The notes under the pieces are model-generated. The model worked only from the letters and a program-made list of their open reading frames with translations. It had not been told where the DNA came from and did not search any database. This document shows, piece by piece, positions 5,583 to 8,723 of a DNA stretch of 8,723 bases. Source of the stretch: Candidatus Muiribacterium halophilum (GTDB taxonomy: Bacteria > Muiribacteriota > Muiribacteriia > Muiribacteriales > Muiribacteriaceae). Position numbers and translations under genes: made by a program. The stretch spans positions 1-8,723 of the forward strand of contig JALOAD010000088.1 in NCBI GenBank assembly GCA_023228995.1, read 5' to 3'. Numbering within the stretch: position 1 is the first letter of the stretch; every line of letters begins with the position of its first letter.

Positions 5583-5888
5583 TCTCCTTGGAAGGCTTTC
5601 TCCCATTCCAACACCTTCCAGATTATGCGGGTTTATCATTGGTATGTTTTTTATTCTTCTGTCATCTTCATTGACTATCATTATTGGTACCTGATTATCT
5701 CCTTCAATTGAGAATTCTCTTGATACTACCCGGGTCTGTGCTGAGCCTTCCTTTACTCCCGCAGAGTTCAGCCTGACCCATCGCTTTTCAGCGACTGAGA
5801 AGTCCACTTTTGATGAGATTATTATATCCATGAAATTGCCTTTATATAAAGTGAAGTCAGATTTTTCTATCTTTACTGGAAAGTTTGC
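5577..5888 (-). pseudogene. Headless Ig-like fragment b carrying repeat A
   Basis: The frame is open from 5888, just after a TAA, to the stop at 5577 (103 codons), beginning ANFPVKIEKSDFTLYKGNFMD. It aligns with fragment a: DFTLYKGNFMDIIISSKVDFSVAE against DFTLYKGDFMDIIVTAKVDFSVAE. Then repeat A (KRWVRLNSAGVKEGSAQTR) stands where fragment a has RSGSR. Both continue VSREFSIEGDNQVP to GMGESL. After that b ends PRRN because the AT-rich element supplies a stop. An ATG at 5831, with AAAGG upstream, could start a short peptide. It lies 39 bases after the PepSY-like gene 1. It appears to be a remnant or displaced constant part of a parent protein. Confidence 0.6.
5732..5788 (-). repeat. In-frame coding repeat A, copy in fragment b
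   Basis: This copy is 57 bp and identical to 2794-2850. It is the clearest insertion: the empty site can be read in fragment a (VAE-RSGSR-TVSREFS) and the filled site here (VAE-KRWVRLNSAGVKEGSAQTR-VVSREFS). The net gain is 14 codons and the frame is kept. Confidence 0.8.
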
Positions 5889-5927
5889 TTAAAGAACATC
5901 TAATTACAAAGCAAATATCATTATTTA

Positions 5928-6974
5928 TTACACTCCCCCTATTATCTCACCGGTTTCTGCATCTACATAAAATACTGCAAAACCCCTCTGAATTACGATA
6001 ACTGGATGATCTATGTAAATCATATATCCTAATCTTGAGAAATTTGAATATCTTCCCTTATAATTAAAATCTTTTTCTGTATATCCATATTTTTCCAGAT
6101 TTGTTGAATCCACTTGGACTTTTCCATTCTTATCTTTGAAATATTTCAATTTATATTTTCCAACTTTCGTGTTTGCATGCAAAAAAATAGGCTTACCATG
6201 ATCCATATAATTCAAAGCAGAATGAAGCCACATTTTATAAGATTCTTCCGGTTCAATAAATTTGAATTTTTCGTATACATCTCCATAATAACTATGATTT
6301 CTATAATTTCCCTTAATAAACTCTTTCACTTTCTTTCTTGCTTCTTCATAGCTTATTATCTTTTCAGGGATTTTATAATCTAAAGGATTATCTATTCCTA
6401 AATATTTTATTAATCCTGTTTTTAAAAAAGTCATATTTATTGTCTCAGTGGTCTGAAAACCTTTGTAGTATATTCTGAATATTAAGATAAAAGATTCTTT
6501 ATAGTCTTTTATTAAAACAACTTTATAAAAATAATCATCTAAATCAGGTCTATATTTTTTTATAAATTCTCTTGTCTTTTTTATTCCTTCTTTAAAGCTT
6601 AAATTTGTTTTTAAATTTTCCTGATTCCATTCACTTTGTTGAATAATTGTAACTTTCAAATCAGAAAATTCAATATGATAAATATTAAGTTTAGGTTGTT
6701 TTAAGTCTTTTTCTCTAACTTCCTGTACTGTAAGATTACTTTCTGCATCATAAACCATAGATATGCCATCAAGACCACCTTTGATATTTGACCTGAAATA
6801 ATCTATGTCATAAGTCTTTTCTATAAATGACGTATCATCTATTCCATCAAAAATAAATCTCATAATATCTTTGCTCTGTCTTATAATATTCTCTCTGACC
6901 TCTTCACTAACTTTTGCATATATATTAAATGAAAATACAAAACATATGATTATTGTTAAAAACCTTTTAATCAT
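5928..6974 (-). CDS. Secreted PepSY/YcdB-like protein 1
   Basis: This 348-residue protein starts with a signal peptide (MIKRFLTIIICFVFSFNIYA, cleavage near residue 20), so it acts outside the cytoplasm. Two repeat-like regions are visible: about 125-193 (LSFKEGIKKTREFIKKY to LKTGLIKYLGI) and about 206-346 (IISYEEARKKVKEFIKG to VFYVDAETGEIIGGV). Each has a helix beginning S-x-E-A or similar and a late strand with T-G. This is the layout of PepSY/YcdB-type domains, some of which are protease propeptides or inhibitors. The assignment rests on pattern, not on a search. The ATG follows the caspase-like gene 1 stop by 4 bases, with AGGGAG 7 bases upstream, so the two form an operon. A role in restraining the protease is inference. 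Confidence 0.7.
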   Translation of the reverse strand: MIKRFLTIIICFVFSFNIYAKVSEEVRENIIRQSKDIMRFIFDGIDDTSFIEKTYDIDYFRSNIKGGLDGISMVYDAESNLTVQEVREKDLKQPKLNIYHIEFSDLKVTIIQQSEWNQENLKTNLSFKEGIKKTREFIKKYRPDLDDYFYKVVLIKDYKESFILIFRIYYKGFQTTETINMTFLKTGLIKYLGIDNPLDYKIPEKIISYEEARKKVKEFIKGNYRNHSYYGDVYEKFKFIEPEESYKMWLHSALNYMDHGKPIFLHANTKVGKYKLKYFKDKNGKVQVDSTNLEKYGYTEKDFNYKGRYSNFSRLGYMIYIDHPVIVIQRGFAVFYVDAETGEIIGGV

Positions 6975-6978
6975 TTAA

Positions 6979-8289
6979 TTACTCCCTGAAAAAATCTGCA
7001 TAAGTAAATTTATCATTTATTATTCTTATTGGACAGTCTGATGACAAATCTGTTGGATTATATTCTTCATCATATTTTTCTTTATAAAATTCCCATATAA
7101 CATCGGATATTTTTTTATACTCACCTTTCTCTTCATCTGGTTTATCAAATTCTTTAAAGAAACCTTCAGATATTGAAGTAATATCATCATACAATACAGT
7201 TCTTTTATATCCTACCGCACATTCTGCATTAAAATATTTTTTGAACCATTCTAATTCTTTTCCTACTTCACAACAGTCAAAATATATAAGATCAACTGAA
7301 GAAGAGTTCCATTTTCCGATTGATACTGGATTTTTAGAAATTTTCTGTTCATAATCGAGTTTATCTTCAGTAAGAAACATATCTATCACTGGAAGTTTTA
7401 CTTTATTATTTCTTTTTTGAGTTTTAAGATATCCAGGAATAGAATCTTCAGGATATTCTGTTATACCTCCATGACCATTATAATAGAATATACCTATATT
7501 TTTTTTGCTATTTCTAAATTTGTCAAACTTTGTCGGAGTAAGACTATAATCAGGTTCTGGTTGAAACCCTAAATCCGATATTTTGTCTATAACACTATTA
7601 AAAATATTTTTAAATGGTTCAAAATCTTCTATATCATTCACATATTCATATTTTCCAGTTACCTTATTATATACGACATTATAATACATTGAAAAAACAC
7701 AATATGCTGTTTTATTATTCAATGCCTGTTTCAAATTTTTTTCTGTTTCAATATAGAAAGAATACGGAGAAATTCCTTGAATATACGATATATCTATTAA
7801 CTCATATTTCTTATTTTCTAAAGGTAAATACATTCTCCCGTTCTCATAAATAACCTCATCTTTATCTATACTTGAAGCAATTATTATGTAATCTGACATA
7901 TAAAGATTATTTTTCTCTTTTTTTAGTATAAAAGAATATTCAAAACTTTCTCCTAATCTAAGTTTTGCGTTTATTACTGGCTGATTTGTATTATCTTTTG
8001 AAATCAGTCTTACTCTAAATTTTGAATTATTCGGAATAAGTTGTCTAATATCATTATCCGGAAAATCACTCTTGTTAAATACAACATTTGAGATATGATA
8101 TTTTCCTTCATTATCAGTTTTGTTATAATAAAGAAGCTTTAATTTTTCAGAATCCATCAGAATGTTTCCATTTCGGTTGATATATTCAATTTCACAAGAA
8201 TCTGCTAAGGAACGATGGGTCAAACCGTCTATAGAATTACGGATTTGACCCTTTTCTATTATCTGTGGATATGGCTTATGATAAATCAT
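6979..8289 (-). CDS. Caspase-like (clan CD fold) protease-like protein 1
   Basis: This 436-residue paralogue of caspase-like protein 2 has IGIFYYNGHGG with His273 and LIYFDCCEVGKEL with Cys340 (aligned to Cys339 of the other copy), followed by AECAVGYKR. AYCVFSMYYN (195-204) matches AYCIFSDYYD of the paralogue. Residues 1-36 are nearly identical to the paralogue because both lie in the 330 bp joint; after EIEY the two diverge to low identity and keep only scattered motifs. It has repeat B at the N-terminus but lacks repeat A, so it shows the empty site before YHISNVVFN. There is no signal peptide and no Shine-Dalgarno site at the ATG. The PepSY-like gene follows after 4 bases. Activity is predicted from the His and Cys motifs only. 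Confidence 0.7.
   Translation of the reverse strand: MIYHKPYPQIIEKGQIRNSIDGLTHRSLADSCEIEYINRNGNILMDSEKLKLLYYNKTDNEGKYHISNVVFNKSDFPDNDIRQLIPNNSKFRVRLISKDNTNQPVINAKLRLGESFEYSFILKKEKNNLYMSDYIIIASSIDKDEVIYENGRMYLPLENKKYELIDISYIQGISPYSFYIETEKNLKQALNNKTAYCVFSMYYNVVYNKVTGKYEYVNDIEDFEPFKNIFNSVIDKISDLGFQPEPDYSLTPTKFDKFRNSKKNIGIFYYNGHGGITEYPEDSIPGYLKTQKRNNKVKLPVIDMFLTEDKLDYEQKISKNPVSIGKWNSSSVDLIYFDCCEVGKELEWFKKYFNAECAVGYKRTVLYDDITSISEGFFKEFDKPDEEKGEYKKISDVIWEFYKEKYDEEYNPTDLSSDCPIRIINDKFTYADFFRE
8198..8251 (-). repeat. Palindromic repeat B, copy in caspase-like gene 1
   Basis: The same bulged 12 bp stem as at 5421-5455 lies at 8217-8251, with one substitution outside it (AACGAT for AGCGAT). It encodes GLTHRSLADS in the protein. 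Because it sits inside the 330 bp joint, it may have been copied with the joint rather than inserted twice. Confidence 0.65.
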
Positions 8290-8291
8290 AA
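8276..8291. promoter_or_regulatory. Palindrome covering the caspase-like gene 1 start codon
   Basis: This is the same TTATGATAAATCATAA palindrome as at 5480-5495, again over the ATG (8287-8289). No ribosome binding site lies upstream. It could be an operator or a start-hiding hairpin; this is not shown. Confidence 0.4.
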
Positions 8292-8296
8292 TGAAT

Positions 8297-8378
8297 AATT
8301 AAAAATTAACAATGAACAATTCAAAGCAAAATCTTTTATTTTTTCCAATTTTTCATTTTTCATTATTAATTTTTAATT
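8297..8378. repeat. 82 bp AT-rich inverted-repeat element, copy 2
   Basis: This is the second copy of the element at 5501-5582, with the same 20-base inverted ends (19 of 20 matching). It again supplies the stop codon of the headless fragment (c) and lies just upstream of a caspase-like start. Confidence 0.55.
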
Positions 8379-8549
8379 TCTCCTTGGAAGGCTTTCTCCC
8401 ATTCCAACACCTTCCAGATTATGTGGGTTTATCATTGGTATATTTTTTATTCTTCTGTCATCTTCATTTACTATCATTATTGGTACCTGATTGTCTCCTT
8501 CAATTGAAAATTCTCTTGATACGGTCCTGAATCTTCTTAAAAAATTTGA
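8373..8549 (-). pseudogene. Headless fragment c
   Basis: This short open stretch (58 codons) starts after a TAA and reads SNFLRRFRTVSREFSIEGD, then follows fragment b to GMGESLPRRN and the stop inside the AT-rich element. It contains only the part shared by all three fragments. Its left part joins almost directly to the end of the PepSY-like tail (8560). It has no start codon or ribosome binding site. It supports the view that the joint, not a whole gene, is what has been copied. Confidence 0.6.
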
Positions 8550-8559
8550 TTAGAATTTG

Positions 8560-8723
8560 TCAGGAAAATTGTCCACCTATAACTTCTCCTGTTTTGGTGT
8601 CAATATATATTATAAAATTACCTGTTGGTATACCATGTTTTTTCTGCTTTACACCTAAAACCCAGGCTAAAGCAATATTTTCCCTATCTCCCCATATCTC
8701 TGAAGGACTTTTTACAGTATAGT
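8560..8723 (-). CDS. C-terminal end of a third PepSY/YcdB-like protein (partial)
   Basis: The frame enters from the right edge and encodes 53 residues, starting YTVKSPSEIWGDREN and ending with a TGA at 8560-8562. The end GNFIIYIDTKTGEVIGGQFS matches the end of PepSY-like protein 1 (GFAVFYVDAETGEIIGGV) in position and pattern. It therefore looks like the last gene of a further array unit to the right. The start and any signal peptide lie outside the window. I cannot tell whether a caspase-like gene precedes it. Confidence 0.6.
   Translation of the reverse strand, partial: YTVKSPSEIWGDRENIALAWVLGVKQKKHGIPTGNFIIYIDTKTGEVIGGQFS

Larger units (their letters stand above)
5397..5726 (-). repeat. 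330 bp array joint, copy 1
   Basis: This block equals 8193-8522 with 8 substitutions and no gaps, at a constant offset of 2796. In - strand order it carries the end of fragment b, an AT-rich inverted repeat, a palindrome over the caspase start codon, and repeat B. Flanking sequences diverge sharply on both sides (INRNGN against VKKNGE). It looks like the fixed joint between variable cassettes, or a recent gene conversion tract. Confidence 0.8.
8193..8522 (-). repeat. 330 bp array joint, copy 2
   Basis: This is the second copy of the block at 5397-5726, 97.6 percent identical over 330 bp without gaps. It again places the end of a headless fragment, the AT-rich inverted repeat, the start-codon palindrome and repeat B in front of a caspase-like gene. 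Its right edge falls within fragment c, near the end of the PepSY-like tail. Confidence 0.8.

Noticed and set aside
5397-5726. Integron attC-type recombination sites
   Set aside because: The joint has no attC-like paired core sites that I can recognise, and the window shows no integrase. The joint also contains coding sequence of a parent protein.
2794-5788. CRISPR-like repeats
   Set aside because: The repeated units are far apart, vary in spacing by kilobases and lie inside coding frames. There are no short regular spacers.
4228-8530. Other + strand open frames at 4228-4422, 6114-6383, 7614-7853 and 8312-8530
   Set aside because: Each lies antisense to a better-supported - strand gene or to the repeated joint, and has the skewed composition of a shadow frame.

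Overview
This is an AT-rich bacterial window full of repeats. No gene here names a species. I see no phage genes, rRNA, tRNA or CRISPR. The organism looks like a low-GC bacterium that tolerates selfish DNA: the window holds a decayed group II intron, palindromic intergenic repeats, and a short repeat inserted in frame inside proteins, as described for Rickettsia palindromic elements. Taxonomy is left open.

Left part (1-1231), no intact gene. A strong terminator (22-61) closes a + strand gene outside the window. A REP-like palindrome (131-162) follows. A group II intron remnant spans about 276-650; it keeps 5' structure, the last codons of its intron-encoded protein, domain V and a domain VI-like hairpin. 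The stretch 650-1140 is decayed and shows no gene.

Middle (1149-2510). A consensus sigma-70-type promoter with an inverted repeat drives two overlapping + strand genes: a small protein with a C-terminal membrane segment and an acidic tail, and a multi-spanning membrane protein with a SpoIIM/DUF95-like HGPxE motif. A cluster of small hairpins and T-rich DNA (2511-2752) separates them from the opposing array.

Right part (2753-8723), - strand: a tandem array. In transcription order it reads: tail of a PepSY/YcdB-like protein; headless fragment c; caspase-like gene 1; secreted PepSY-like gene 1; headless fragment b; caspase-like gene 2; secreted PepSY-like gene 2 (one in-frame stop); long headless fragment a. 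Each caspase-like protein keeps a His-Gly and a Cys motif of the clan CD fold. The caspase-like proteins are strongly diverged from each other, while the DNA in front of them is an almost identical 330 bp block (5397-5726 and 8193-8522, 8 mismatches, no gaps). A 136 bp part of that block recurs with no mismatch in fragment a.

The main point of interest is a cassette array in which variable protease-like and PepSY-like pairs are separated by a nearly fixed joint. This resembles the displaced (orphan) cassettes of polymorphic toxin systems. Linking protease and PepSY protein as enzyme and inhibitor, or toxin and immunity, is my inference. The second point is the in-frame 57-60 bp repeat, whose before-and-after state can be read by comparing paralogous copies inside this window.
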